The notes under the pieces: generated by a model
Told to the model about the DNA's origin: nothing
The model's database searches: none
Seen by the model: only the letters and a program-made list of their open reading frames with translations
Program-made: the position numbers and the translations under genes
Assembly (NCBI GenBank): GCA_009792885.1
Contig: WMCF01000080.1
Location: 495,139 to 559,138 of the forward strand
DNA length: 64,000 nt
Reading direction: 5' to 3'
DNA from: Eremophila alpestris peregrina
Lineage: Eukaryota > Chordata > Aves > Passeriformes > Alaudidae
In this document: piece by piece, positions 23,367-36,150 of the stretch
Layout: each line of letters begins with the position of its first letter
Numbering within the stretch: position 1 is the first letter of the stretch

Positions 23367-26300
23367 CACAAGTATTCTGAACAACTCTTCTCTTCTCGTT
23401 TGCTCTCTTCTTGATTATGTTGGTAAAGCCAAGACAAACTGTAGGATCTAAAAAACACAGGTAGAACTTTACAGCAGGAGGCACTTACTTGTACTGAAAT
23501 TTAATCCCTTATTAGATTTTAGGAGCCTTTCTATTTCCTGTAGAAAAAAACCTCCAAACAAAAAAACAACACCAAATTAAAAATCCTGTGAAGGGATCAA
23601 ATGATGACAGAAGATTTACATGACAGTCTTGGAAGACAATGAACTTGGCACAAATCTCTTCACTTGCTTAAATCTGTTCTGAAAGTCAGTGAAATTTCCA
23701 AGTTCTAAACGAATGAAAACTTTACTTTTCTTATAAATTGACACTGTCCCTCTGTGGGTTTTTTTTTTTTTTCTTTTTCCATCCCAATAGTATATGAAGA
23801 AATGTAGTCCTATATGTGCTAGTGGCTGTTCTCTCACATCCAAAACACATCAAAACCACAGTTATGATATACCAGTAACACTGATTCATCCATCTGAATT
23901 TCTCTTCTCCCTTTCCCTGAATATTGCTAATGTGATCCATCATTTTTCAGATTGAGAACCCTTCATGTCTTACATTACTCTTACATTACATGTCAATTAA
24001 TGCAATGTCTTGAGATGAAATCTGAGAAGGTAAAATATTAGATGCACAAGCAGACCCATTTCTAATAAAGTACCAAGCTTTCTGTAATGGAAAATTATTT
24101 TTAGAAAGGTAATAAAGAGATTCATCTTCCAAACCAGAGGCAGTAGGAAAATACAATTGTTTAATCATGCAGATCAGTAAGATGCTCAATGTTAAGTGTA
24201 AGACTAGTCATTGACCCTCTCTAGTGAATGAATTATTATGTTCAACATTTCAATTTAGCCCAATGCCACAAGTGCATAGTAATTGTGATTTTATTATACA
24301 GCTACATAAATAATGCAGTAATTTTAATGATCCACAGCCTTTAGAACACCACACTGCAAGTAAGAAAGTAGTACACTGTTTAATTTTTACCGACATTAAA
24401 GTCATAAGGAACACAGAGATTTCAGCAGCTTTAAAGAAAAAATCAACACTGTAGCAATTAAATTGTCTAGCTTTAGCACAGTACCAGTCAACCACTATAC
24501 AGATAGTTGATTAGGAAAGGACTCTGTAATCTCAAAAAGAAAGTAAGGACACTGTAATAGTAAGTCTTACTTAAGTCATTATAGTCATTATTTTGCCTCT
24601 ATACTAAAATAATATATAATGCATGTAGGATATTTTAAAATGTAACACTGTAAACAAAAACACCATATGTTTCATTATTTTCTTTAACTCTTCCAAAGAC
24701 AATATATTATTTTCTAGCTCTGCAGAAAGAGCAAGGACTTTGGGGAAAACACAATGTTGAACAACTGCTCTCAAGACAAGGATCTCTAGGGAGGCTCTGT
24801 TTCACTCTCAGTGGGAAAGGACCTTTATGGTTATTTTGTGATTCATCCGTTTTCAGACTGCAGAGAGCAAAAGTCTGAAAAACAGGAGTGTGATGCAGTG
24901 AAAAGCATTGCAAAAGGAGGGGTGGATGCGGACATTCTGATGTGAGTGGGTGACCTGAGCAATACTAGCTCTGCTCCTGGGCTTTTTTGTTTTGAGCATC
25001 TCCCTTTCTGACTGACACAGGCCAAGAATTCCCTTGCTTCAACTGCTTCCATTCATGCACAGAACTCTTACAACACAATCCTGTGCTTATTGACTCAATG
25101 TTGCCTTCTCAGCTATAGATACAAGCACGCCTGCTGGTATTGCAGCACAGCACCAACACTCAGTTTCACATTTATCAGAAACTACAGCACAAATGCTTGC
25201 ATGTGTAATGCAAACACAATTCTCAGAGCCTCTCTCTTGCAGAAATCTAACTGCTCTCTGCCCAGCCACCTTTTCTGGGCAATTCACTGATGTGTTTAAA
25301 TGGCTGTAGTCATCTTCTCAACAGGTCAGCATCACCATGTGCTCTTAAAGGCTTTTCCATCTTACACATTTGTAAAGCACAGAGGTGGCTCTGATTTGGG
25401 GGTTTTTTTCTCACCAGTAGCTCAGTGTATTTTCAAAGTGTGGTCCAGTCTTGCTGGAGTGCTCCATAATTACTCAATCATTGATTCACTAAATCATGAT
25501 GTCCTTACCACGAATTCTGGAGCAGCATGTTCTGTATGTCACAATTTGCATGGAATCTTATTTCAAAAACTGGCCACTTAGATAGTCAATAAACTAATTT
25601 GAGTACGCTAAAAGCACAGGATAATACTGCTCTTTGATGTTACAAAGATCTTTTAGATTTTCTTTGAGCCAACAGAACCAACTAAATATTCCTCAACCTT
25701 AGTTCCTCTGTTTATTATTCTGCATATCACAACAACTCCTATAATTCCTAAAAGTTCTTTTACATCACAGCAACAGATTTCATTGTCTTCTACCTACCAA
25801 AACATTCAGATGTAATCAATATTAAACCTCACTGGATGAATTTCTTTACAAATTGGCTTCACCATCAGAATAGTTGCTCTAAAACATACCCTAAACCTCT
25901 GCCTGATCATTAATTTCTTCTTGGCTGACTTGGGTTTTTATCAATTCTGCCAAAAATTACGTATTCTGAAATGAAAGGAAAGCAAGAAACCTGGCCACAT
26001 GCTCCTGTCTGAGACACATACAATTTTAATTGCAGAATGGTCCATCAGCATAAAATCAGTGATCTGTGATTTGTGCTTCTAAGCATTGCATTGCTGACTG
26101 CCATGTAGCAACTAACCCTGGGTATGAGCTGCTCCCTGCTTGCATGGTGACATTTACAGGTGCTTCAAGATGTGTAAGTCCAGAATCAAAGGAAAAATAC
26201 CAATGTGGTTGTGAGATGTGGAGCGTGACATCTTCCTGCTACTGTCATGTCAGAGTTGCTAACAAAGAGCACAAGGGATGGGTGAATAATTCTAGAAAAA

Positions 26301-26527
26301 AGAACAGTCAGTCAAGACTAGGAAGGGAGGAGGGATATTGAAGTAAGAGATCTTTCTTGTCTCTAAAACAAGGACTTCTGTAGCTTCTTGATATTATGAC
26401 AAGGCATATGACAAGGACAAAAGTGAAATGTAACTGTCTCACTTTTCACAATTATTCCCATAATTAATACTACTGTTTCAAAATAATATTATTTTTTTAT
26501 CAACAATGGTGTGGTCAACAGAAGTAT
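23367..26527. other. AT-rich non-coding DNA, nothing recognised
   Basis: Three kilobases with a 15-base T-run near 23759-23773 and otherwise unique-looking sequence. No coding frame with a recognisable domain, no RNA gene, no repeat that I can name. Confidence 0.5.
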
Positions 26528-27039
26528 GGAAAGGATCATCCCCCTATCCTTGGCACCAGTGAGGCCACACATCAAATCAGTTTTGGGCCCCTCACTCACT
26601 ACAAGAAAGACCTGGAGGTGCTGGAGCATGTCCAGAGATGGGTAACGGAGCTGGTGAAGGGACCACTAGTCTTATGAGGAGCAACTGGAGAAAAGGAGAG
26701 TCAGGGTGGACCTTATTCTCTGCAATTACCTGGAAGTAGTGTACTTCTCCCAGGTAACAGCTGACAGTACAAGAGGAAATGGCCTCAAGTTGCACCAGGG
26801 TAGGTTTAGATTGCATATTAGGATATATCTTTTCATGGAGAAGGTTGTCAAGCATTGGAACAGGCTGCCCATAGAAGTCACAGAATCACCATCCCTGGCA
26901 GTGTTCAAAAGGCATGTGGATGTCACAGCTGGAGACGTTGAATGTTGAACACAGAGGTTCTTCATTAAGAGTTGGACTGGATGATCTTAGAGGTCTCTTC
27001 CAACTTTAATGATTCTGTCATTCTGTAATTCTGTGATTT
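26528..27039 (+). mobile_element. CR1 LINE fragment, 5'-truncated, plus strand
   Basis: Shows the usual order of a CR1 3' region: 'CACTACAAGAAAGACCTGGA', 'GGTGCTGGAGCATGTCCAGA', 'ACAAGAGGAAATGGCCTCAA', 'GGTAGGTTTAGATTG', 'TTGGAACAGGCTGCCC', then 'GGACTGGATGATCTTAGAGG' and 'CTCTTCCAACTT', ending in ATTCTGT-like octamers near 27010-27039. The copy holds the last stretch of the reverse-transcriptase ORF and the 3' UTR, with many substitutions and small gaps, so it is dead. CR1 retrotransposes by target-primed reverse transcription, is usually 5'-truncated and has no poly-A tail, all as seen here. Confidence 0.93.
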
Positions 27040-27260
27040 GTCATTAAACATGAAAAGTCCTGATTTTTGAGGCCATGGATACACTATTTCCCTGTATGCT
27101 ACTTTGCTTCAGTTCTAAACCCCAAGTTAAATAAATAAATATACAAAAGTTATTTCCCACCTAAATATTTTGATGCAGAGACACAGGAAATGTTTCTCCA
27201 TGTAGTCATTCTCACTAGTTTAAAAATATGACAATTTAAAATTCTTCAATATTCTATCAG

Positions 27261-28109
27261 TCCTGGATGATAGGATAGGCTATGCCATCAGTAGGTTTGC
27301 ACGTGATATAAATTTGGGAGAAGTGGTTGATATACAAGATGTGCAGCTATTCAGAGGGTCATGGACAAGCTAGAGACAAACAAGCTATCTTACTAAGTTC
27401 AAAGGAAATTCAAAAGTCTTGCTTCTGGGAAAGAATAACCTCCTGTAACTCCAGTCACCCACTGGAGGCTGACTTCCTGGACAATGGCTGTTTAGAAAAG
27501 GCCTTGAGAGTCCACAAGGTGAACATGAGGCAAAAATGTGCTTTTGTGAAAAGAAAGCCAGTAACCTCCAGCTTTAGAGGGGGCATCACCAGCAGTTTGA
27601 GGGGTGTCATCCTTTCCCTCCCATTTGGAATAATGAGTCCAGTTGTGGGCTCCCTACAAGAGATAGACACACTGGAGCAATTGTACTAAAGAGCCTTAAA
27701 GGATTCTTGGAGACTGCAGCATCCTTCACACGAGGAAAGGCTGAGAATGAGGACTGTTTGGCCTTGGGAGAAGAAATGTTTCAGAGGAATCTTATCAATA
27801 ACTCTAAATACCACATAGGTATAAGCAAAGAAGAACCAACCTCTTCTCAATGGAGAACAAAAGGAGTTGAGATAGAGGAAATTCCATTTAAGAATAAAAC
27901 CCACCTTCTTTGCTGGGAGTGTGGTCTAAGACTGGAACTTATTTTCCATAGAGGTTGTATTTTCTCCATCCTAAAATTTATTCAATAGCAGACTAGACAT
28001 GGCTCTGATCACTCTGCTGTTGCTGATCTTGTTTTGAGTCGTCATCTTGGACTTAAAAGAAATCCAGGTGTGCCTTCCAAACTTAACTGTTGTGTGATTC
28101 TGTGAATTG
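27261..28109 (+). mobile_element. CR1 LINE fragment, older copy, plus strand
   Basis: A second CR1 copy starts about 220 bp after the first, in the same orientation. Diagnostic pieces are 'GGATAGGCTATGCCATCAGT' and 'GTTTGCACGTGATA' (RT C-terminal coding region), 'GAATAATGAGTCCAGTTGTG', 'ACACACTGGAGCAATTGTAC', 'CGAGGAAAGGCTGAGAATGA', a 'TGGTCTAAGACTGGAAC' segment and the 3' end 'GTGCCTTCCAAACTTAACTG' followed by 'TGTGATTCTGTGA'. It is more diverged than the neighbour at 26528, with stops and indels throughout, suggesting an older insertion. Confidence 0.85.
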
Positions 28110-31100
28110 GCATTTGCTATGTGTGGTAGAGTTCTGAAGACTGAGTAGTTCTGATTTCTCCACAATGTATCTCCTGCCTCCTTTTTTCTTGGTATACTCC
28201 TGACCTTTACATAATAGCTGAATAGATATATACTACCCTGAAAATCTCAAGCCCCCAAATAACATTATCTATTCAAATTTGCCTTATGACAAAAAAGTAG
28301 ATAATTTGTCATAATCTTCCAAAGTATTCATGTTAGTCTTAGCCTAAAATGCTCAGGGTTCTCTAGTCTATTTCCACAGCCTGTTCCTGTTATGAACAAA
28401 AGTGGCTTTTAATTAAAACAATTTCCACTTTACAGTTCTGCAATGCTGCAATTTTTTGTAGTTATTTTCTCTGAAAATGTTACAGCACTAAAAAACAACA
28501 TGTGGTACGGAATAGAGACCAAATTAAAATACATACTTAAGATAGCAGTTGGAATTAATGTGATACCTAAGAAACATCTGACAAAAAGATTAGAGCTCTG
28601 AGAAGTTGTAAGGTTTATTATCAGACTGGGAACAAGACTTCTGCTTAGATGCTCCAGCAATGTGAGCTGCCTGAAGGACAACCTAGCCAGAGGGGAAAAA
28701 GAAGCTGAACAGAAGAAAACATCTTCTGGAAAATACTGCAGAAAATGTCAGCTTGGAAGTTATGAACCTGGGAACTAAGTTTATGAACAAGTACAATCCT
28801 TGGAAAGGGCAGATTGTCTCTTGGAAATACTGCTGGCATACCTAGAAAGAGGAGACATCCTGAGATACTGTCAATAAGTGCAAACACAAGGAACCGAAAT
28901 GACGCCTTATCATTCAAGAAGGTGGAAAACAGTCTAAGAAAAACAGAAATATCTCTGAAAGAACAGAAAACCCCATCATCAGTTGAAAAGCAGAAATTGA
29001 AGCATCTATTGGCTGCACAAAACAATTATATTCTATGCCATTTTATGTCTCTAATAAAAAACATTATATTATTGATTGCTGATACTAGTTTGCAATATCT
29101 GGGTATATATATGTTTATATTATGTACACATTTACTTTATTAATCATACTTGCTATAGGTGATTTTTTGCTACATTTTTTGTGGCAGTTTACTTGTTAGT
29201 TTTGAATTTTGTAGTGTTTATCTGTACTAAAGCAGAGAAATTTAGAGGATAAAGTCTCCATATTCTTGAGCATTAGAGAATCCTAGAAATCCATGGTCAT
29301 AATCTCCATACACCCCCTTTTTTCTCGACACCCATGCATCTTCATCTCCTTCCCAATAAAGCATTATCAACAAAGTGATACAAAAACCATATGGGCATGT
29401 TCCTTGCACACAGAAATACCTAGGTGGCATACTAGTGGCCTATTTAGTGCCTCTGGCTCCATTTTACAGTCTTGCACAGGGGATGGCTTTGAGAATGTAA
29501 TCTGTCAATTTCAGATACTCCCAGACAAAATCAATAACCTCTGCAAAGCTCTTAGTTCCCCAGAAAGTGTAAAAGGCAAAGAGGGAGGAAGGAGGACAGC
29601 CACTGAAAAGGACAGAAAGACAGGGAGACAAAAGGAAAGCTAAAAAGCAGTCAGAAAATACTATCTACCTTGACTTTCCCACCTGTAAATGCAGCAAATG
29701 GTATTTTTATCTTTTACAAAGTACTCAGTTGTATTCAAGTCTGAGTTGAGTGCACTTCAGTCAATGCAAAATATCTCTCAGTCTCATCAGGATGTGAATT
29801 ACTGATTGCAGGTGGTAATGTATGTGTAATCCCAATAACGTGACTGACATTCTGATTTTACTTTTGCACATCTAGTTGTGACTGTCAGTAGTACTATAAC
29901 CTGCCTGTAATCTACTTTATACAAGAAAAAAGATAGGCAGGGCGTAACAACTCTACTTCACAAAGATTTGGGGGATTTGAAAGACCTTTCAGCTGGGAAA
30001 GAAACAGAAAAATTCTGCATATTAATGAATATGTCTGCAAAATAAAGTCTTGCAGAAAAAATTACTTTCTTGAAGTCTAAACACACTAGGTTAGAGTCAT
30101 CTTACTGAAATTTAGGCGTCAAATACAATGTTACCAGTCAACCTCCCTTTACAAGAACAACAGGAAATGGGTACTTCTGGGGGAAATTAGTCAAATGCAT
30201 GTTAAAAACCAGATGAAAGACTGGATTAGTTATACTATGAAGATGATGATTTTTTGTAATTAGCTTCTATACACAGAGCATTCAAACCTCACCTTTGAGC
30301 TTTTGATGCCTATGTCAATCCTCAGTCAGAACTGATGAACTGTACTTAAAAAAATATATACTTACCTCAGTCTAGGAAAATGATACCTTAAGGGAAATTA
30401 TATCTATCCAACTTCCCAAAAATAGCATAAGATTGGGGCAGAAATATGACATCTAAGATGCCACATGCTTCTTTCAAAACACACAAGTACTCACACTGGG
30501 GCAAGGAATTCAAAAAAACGACACAGTCTGAGCCAAGAGAGGAGAAAGTCCACATTTTCATAGGCAGTGTAGAAGGGAAGTAACTACAGGGAAAAAAATC
30601 ATGATTTGCAGTAAAAATTGTATTCAAGTAAGGGGAGCATAGCTTTTACACAGATATTGAGAACACAGACAGCAATAATGACAAACTTCACATTAACCTG
30701 TTCTAAACATTATTATTTCTTCAAATAGCTCCTTGTAAAATGAGTAAGCCTGTGTATTTGCCTTTGCCTTTCTATCTCCCTGAAGAGCTGAATGGTCAGT
30801 CAAGCCTGGCTCCTACAGAAAAGTCATGTCCAAGGTGAGAATGGGTCAGATGCTCTGTTTCTGCCACTGAGTGATCTGAGTGTCAAAGCCTCTGCATCTG
30901 GGATGTGAAACAGGCGGACTAAATCACCCAGCCAGTGTGCTCAAAAATTCAAACAGATATACAGTCAAAGGCAAGTTTTAAAAAAACATCCAGTACCATG
31001 AGACCAGAAAGCAACAGGCTCACAGGTGAGCAGCCAGGGAATCTATTTACGTGCACCATACCATTGCTTACAGGAGAAGATGCTTTAAAAAAACCAACAA

Positions 31101-34100
31101 AGCAAAACCAAAACTCAAAACATTTTTCTCCAAAAATTACAAAGTGGTTTGTAGTGTTCCTCCAGAATATATTCCCTGAAACTTCCTCAAGAGTAGCAAA
31201 AAAATATCTCTTTTACAATCAGTTAGATTCATTGGCAAACTGTTCTACCAAAGCTTCCTTGTGCAGTTCTAACTGCAAAATATTACCTTTTCAATACCTG
31301 TAAGTCAATTTGGTATAGAGATAAATTTGGTTTATTGCCTTTAATGGGAGTAATCCACAGAGAGTCTTAATATTACAAGGTTTCTTCCCCCTAAGGATGA
31401 TTAAAACATTTTCATTATTTTTGCATTCAAGCCTTTCACAATAGTTTAGTGATGTTCAAAAGACTGCATCTATTTGTGGGGTTACTTTCACCTTTACATG
31501 ATTGAAATCCAATTAATATTCTCATGTTGTACTTTCAATACATCATCATGCACAACTTTGCCAATTTAGAAAACTTTGAACTGATACAGAATCAATAACA
31601 ATTCCCAAGGGATTATTTTTCCACGCTTGTGTTCAATATATTATTTTCCTAGTAAGGGATAAGTACTGTGGTCTACCTTAAGGTCTAGATTTTGTTTTCA
31701 TTTACTATAGAACTAGACACAAGTAAATTCATTAAGGTAATGGACCTGCCCCTCTTATAACCACCATAAAAGATTGTGAGAATCTAGCCACCACAGAAGC
31801 AGTACCACCAACCACATTTAGACTGAATATTGGTTTCCATTCTTTTTCCCAATTTTCTTGAAGACAAGGTTTAAACAGCTATGCCCTGCTGATCTCAGTA
31901 TCAGAGTGACCAGCAGTCTGCCAAGTCTCTTCCATAAACCATCAAATTTGAACCAATGAATAGGTAGTTCCAGTCGAAGGAAGGAATCACTGTTCTTTTA
32001 AGTGCTGGGAAAGCAAGTGGCTTTTTGGTTAGGCTTAGTCAGACTTCAGCTCAGTGTATTTAATTTGGTATAATCTCAAATGAGGAAAAGAGATTAACAT
32101 AAACTGAAATGTTACTAGATGCCCAAAAATCCACATTAAAATTTCCATATCTTTAGAAAAGCAGCAGTTGTGACCTGAATCTTCTTTAAAAAGTCAAGTC
32201 TCTATAAGACACAAATCCACTGGAATTCAGACTTAAAGGATGTTTTTTGTTACTTTGCCTGGAATTTTCAAGGAATGTTTTCTGTAGGCAAAATTTGGAC
32301 AAATTAAACTCCTTTAGAAAACAAAGAATGCTAGAGAAAAGCATACATTTATCAGGATATAGTTTTTTAAAACCTTCCTACCTGTAGAAACAAAATAAAT
32401 TGTGAAACTTCTTGCCTGTCACTGTCCTGGGCAGCAGATAAAGTGTCTACAAATGTCCTTGGGTCACTGAAAATTATTTAATTTTATAAAAATGCTACAT
32501 TCTTTCCAGTGTCAATCAATATCCTAAATCCAACAAACAAGTGATGGCAAAAGTAAAAAAAATAATAGATCCAGTATTTGGACAAGAAAAACATATTGCA
32601 TTTTTTTAGTGAATTGATGAACAGCAATTGAAAATATTTCTGGCATTGTTAGAGGAGGTTGTGGGGTTTTTTGGACAGTAGAGCCTAACTTTGTGTACTT
32701 CACCATCACATAAAATGGAGATACGATCTGATAGCACTCTTGTAATTGTTATGTTTGATCAACTACATTGTCAACAGCCAATAAATCTTATGGGAATTTA
32801 AACAAAACTCATCATATGGTCAAGTTTTTTGCTTAATTCACTGAACAATTTTATTAACTATGGCCCAGGACAACATATTTTAGGTAGGAAATTATTTGCA
32901 TTTAATCTACTGGTCTTAGACTGCATTAGTGTTGACTTTGTAAATTAATCTGAATATCTCCTAAACACTAAGTTTTTTACTTCTTCTCTTTTTGTTAGCA
33001 GAAAATAGATTATCCTTTCATTCTGCAAGTGACATAAAAGCATGTCATACCCATGCTTTTTTAAATTATGAGCAAAATTTTGAAGTAATATTATGGGGTT
33101 TGGTCCCAAGTAATACAGTATCCCAATGATATTTTGCTAAACTCCGTGAATCAGATACACAGATTGAAATGCAGCTTCCACCTTCCTTTATGGCCTGTTG
33201 CTGTATCAACATTCAGAGGTTCCTATAATTTGAAGAAAAACAAATAATTTCCATGAGACAACAGATGTTATTTTATCCTGCTGCCTTCACTTAGTTGTGA
33301 GATCTTTCAGTCTGAACATGTCTAGGTAAATGCACATAAATCAACTCAATTTCTGTTAGTCATGACAAAAGTAGTCAATCATTTACCAAAAATAAAGATA
33401 TTTAGAAAACTGTACAAATGCAAACACAGATTTTATTCCTACCATCTTCTTGGTTCTCACAAAATCCAATCTCCATCACAGGATTTATCTCACATAACTT
33501 GCTGTTACCCAGATTAACTGCATATATTTAAAGTATCTATGCTGGGGATTCAGAAAATAGTAGTTTTCTGGCAAGTCATACACATTTGTTCAGATAGTAA
33601 ATTTTAGAAGACAAATAATGGCATTCCAGGAGAAGAATTAAGGAGAAGATGGCTGAGAACTGAACAGGATTGCCTTATCCATTCAAAGAGGATGCTGTCC
33701 ATTCATCAACTTGATACATTTCCTTAAGACTATCAGCAGCTACAAAGTGATAAGATAATGGAAAACATTCATTTTAATTATCTAGAATATTTCCCCTGTG
33801 AAACTTGAAAATAGCTTCAGTTCATTCTAGTAATGAAGGGATAAAGAAAATAATCATTTCATAGCTAGATCCATTTGAGTAAACAAATGCTGCATAGTTT
33901 ACAAAAAGACATATTTTTGTATAAATTCACTTGGCTTTTTTTTGGCTTAATTGGTCGGTTCATTGGTTAGTTTCATCTTAAAAGTAAAAGCTTTTTAGTA
34001 ACCTTGTTAATATTGAATTTTCTTCCTCTAAAACTACTACTATAGATTTTCAAACTTGTTTTATTATCAGTTAATAAATCTGGGGTTTTTTTGGTACATT

Positions 34101-35229
34101 GAAATGTTTCAATTTAAGAAACTTGATTTTGAGTGTGGATCATATATAGAATCTATGGAGACTGTGGTATTCTCATGGCTGCTACCTCACATACCTGCTG
34201 GTATCCTTTCTCTTCCACTGACCAATGAACAATCATCTACAATTCACTATGCATTTACTAATAATGCATATGAGCACAAATCAATTAAAATTCAGGAGAC
34301 TTCTACCTAAGCCTAGTAATTCATGTATTATTACCTCTTAAAAACCAACAAAGATGGGAAATCTAGAAGTTTGTGTTGAAAGATAGATTTTGATAACAAA
34401 AATAAATAAAAAATATGATTTTCAGCCATGGTACTTAAGATCATTGATGAAATGTTTCACTAAAGATCATAGGACCTTGAATATGTGTGGGCTTAGATTT
34501 AGCAAAGGAGACTTTTAGCAGTAGGTGATTTTTCCTAAATACAGATTAGAAAGATAGCACTCCCTAATATTAATTTATCAGTTATGCTTTTACCACAGCG
34601 TTAGACCAGGAACAACTTAATTGAACCATGATAATTTAGTCATAAAGCCCAGACTAAGGAGTGACAGCAGGTAACCTGTTTTATCAAGCGGATGAAGGAT
34701 TCTGTTCAGATCAAAGCCCTGAGTGAAGCTGAGTTAGTTCTTTGGCAGCAGCAAATCTTTCCAAGGACTGCCAAAACACAGTACATCTACTGCCTGCTGG
34801 AAGTGCCTACCACTATGCAGCAACCTCCAAACTGGACAGAATGGGCACAGTCCTACACAGAAAAGAACCCTTCTCAGAGAGACCCCATCAAAAAAGCTAC
34901 AGTGAAGATTTTTATAGCAAACACAATTTCCTCTCTCCAATAAAGTTGACTTTAGTTTTGCATCATTCTGAAATCAGCAGGGTAGGAATTCTGATTTAAA
35001 AGTGAAGATAATTATTTTCTCATATAGAGGAAAATATGCAGGTATTAGGATGATGCACTGGACATGGCAATTGGGAGAGAACACAGTTCATATAACAATC
35101 AGGATTTGGACTCTCTACTCATAGTTCTTTCAGCTGCCAGAGTAGAAACTGAATTAAGAACAGACATTTTTCCACACCCTTCTCCTGGACAAACTGGCAA
35201 GACTGATGAGTAGTCTGTGAAATAGGTAG
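28110..35229. other. AT-rich non-coding DNA, one small inverted repeat
   Basis: Seven kilobases with no gene or named repeat. Positions 28284-28293 and 28305-28314 form a perfect 10-bp inverted repeat around an 11-base loop. Open frames, such as the minus-strand 126 codons at 28645-29025 and plus-strand frames at 28814-29143 and 34692-34999, have no recognisable domain and no supporting splice or promoter context. Confidence 0.5.
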
Positions 35230-36150
35230 GAAATTGGTTAGCAGGGCACATTTAGGGAGGGATAATCAATGGTTTTCACTCAGGCTGGCGGCCTGTCCCA
35301 AGGGGGTTTCCTCAGGAATTAATGTTCCACATCTTCACAGATGTTTGGACAATGCCATCTTACAAAGCAACTTGAACAGGCTGAAAGGGTGGGGCTGGCA
35401 AGAACAGTGCGAGGTGCAGCAGAGACAATTGCACAGTCCTGCACTGGGGTGCTGTCACCAAAGGGCCAGCACAGGCTGTGGCCTGCGTGTCTGGGGAGCA
35501 GCCTTGCTGAGAGGCACAGCAAGTTCAGGGAACAACCACTTGAACATGAGCCACTGGTGTGACACTGCAGCTATACAGGGAAATCAGATCCTGGGCTGCA
35601 GCTGCAGGGGCACTGCTGGCAGAGGGACAGAGGGGATCACCACACTCTGACCAGAGCTTGTCGGGCAGCACCTGGAGCATCACGTCTCCTTCTGGTCCTC
35701 ACAGTTCAAGGAAGGCACAAGAGGGTCTAAAGGAGGGCCACAAAAACGAACAAAGGGCTGCAGAACCTCCCATGTGAAGAAAGACAGAAGGAGCTAGGCC
35801 TTTTATCTCCAAATACAAGAAGGATCAGAAGGGGCATCATCACAGTATTCCAGTAATTGGAAGGTAGTTACAAAGAATATAGATGCTCTCACATCCCAAA
35901 GAGTCACATGGTAAACATGAGGGGCAAAAGGTACAAGAAGACACTTTCTTGACATAAGAAAGGCATTTTTTACAGTGAGAACCATCCATCACTGGAACAA
36001 CTCCAGGAAACAGTAGAGCCCTCATCACTGTAGTTTATCAAGAGGCAACTCTGGAGGATGCTTTATAATCTCATCTGGTTTCCCTTTCCCATGAAAATAT
36101 GGACCAGATATTTTCTTGAGGTTTCTTACAACTGTGTTATTCTGTGATTT
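35230..36150 (+). mobile_element. CR1 LINE fragment, longest copy, plus strand
   Basis: The longest uninterrupted CR1 copy here, about 920 bp. It enters in the reverse-transcriptase region ('TTCACTCAGGCTGGCGGCCT', 'GTCCCAAGGGGGTTTCCTCA'), runs through 'CAACTTGAACAGGCTGAAAG', 'TCCTGCACTGGGGTGCTGTC', 'CTTGAACATGAGCCA', the 'AAGGAGGGCCACAAAAACGA' segment and 'CATCACTGGAACAACTCC', and ends with 'GAGGTTTCTTACAACTGTG' and 'TTATTCTGTGATTTT'. Several frameshifts and stops break the coding part. The short open frames inside (for example 35234-35650) are relics of CR1, not host genes. Confidence 0.92.

Noticed and set aside
28645..29143. Frames on both strands (126 and 109 codons), the plus one charged and helix-like
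   Set aside because: The plus frame does not begin at an ATG, has an in-frame stop shortly upstream and no recognisable family; both are compatible with chance in AT-rich DNA.
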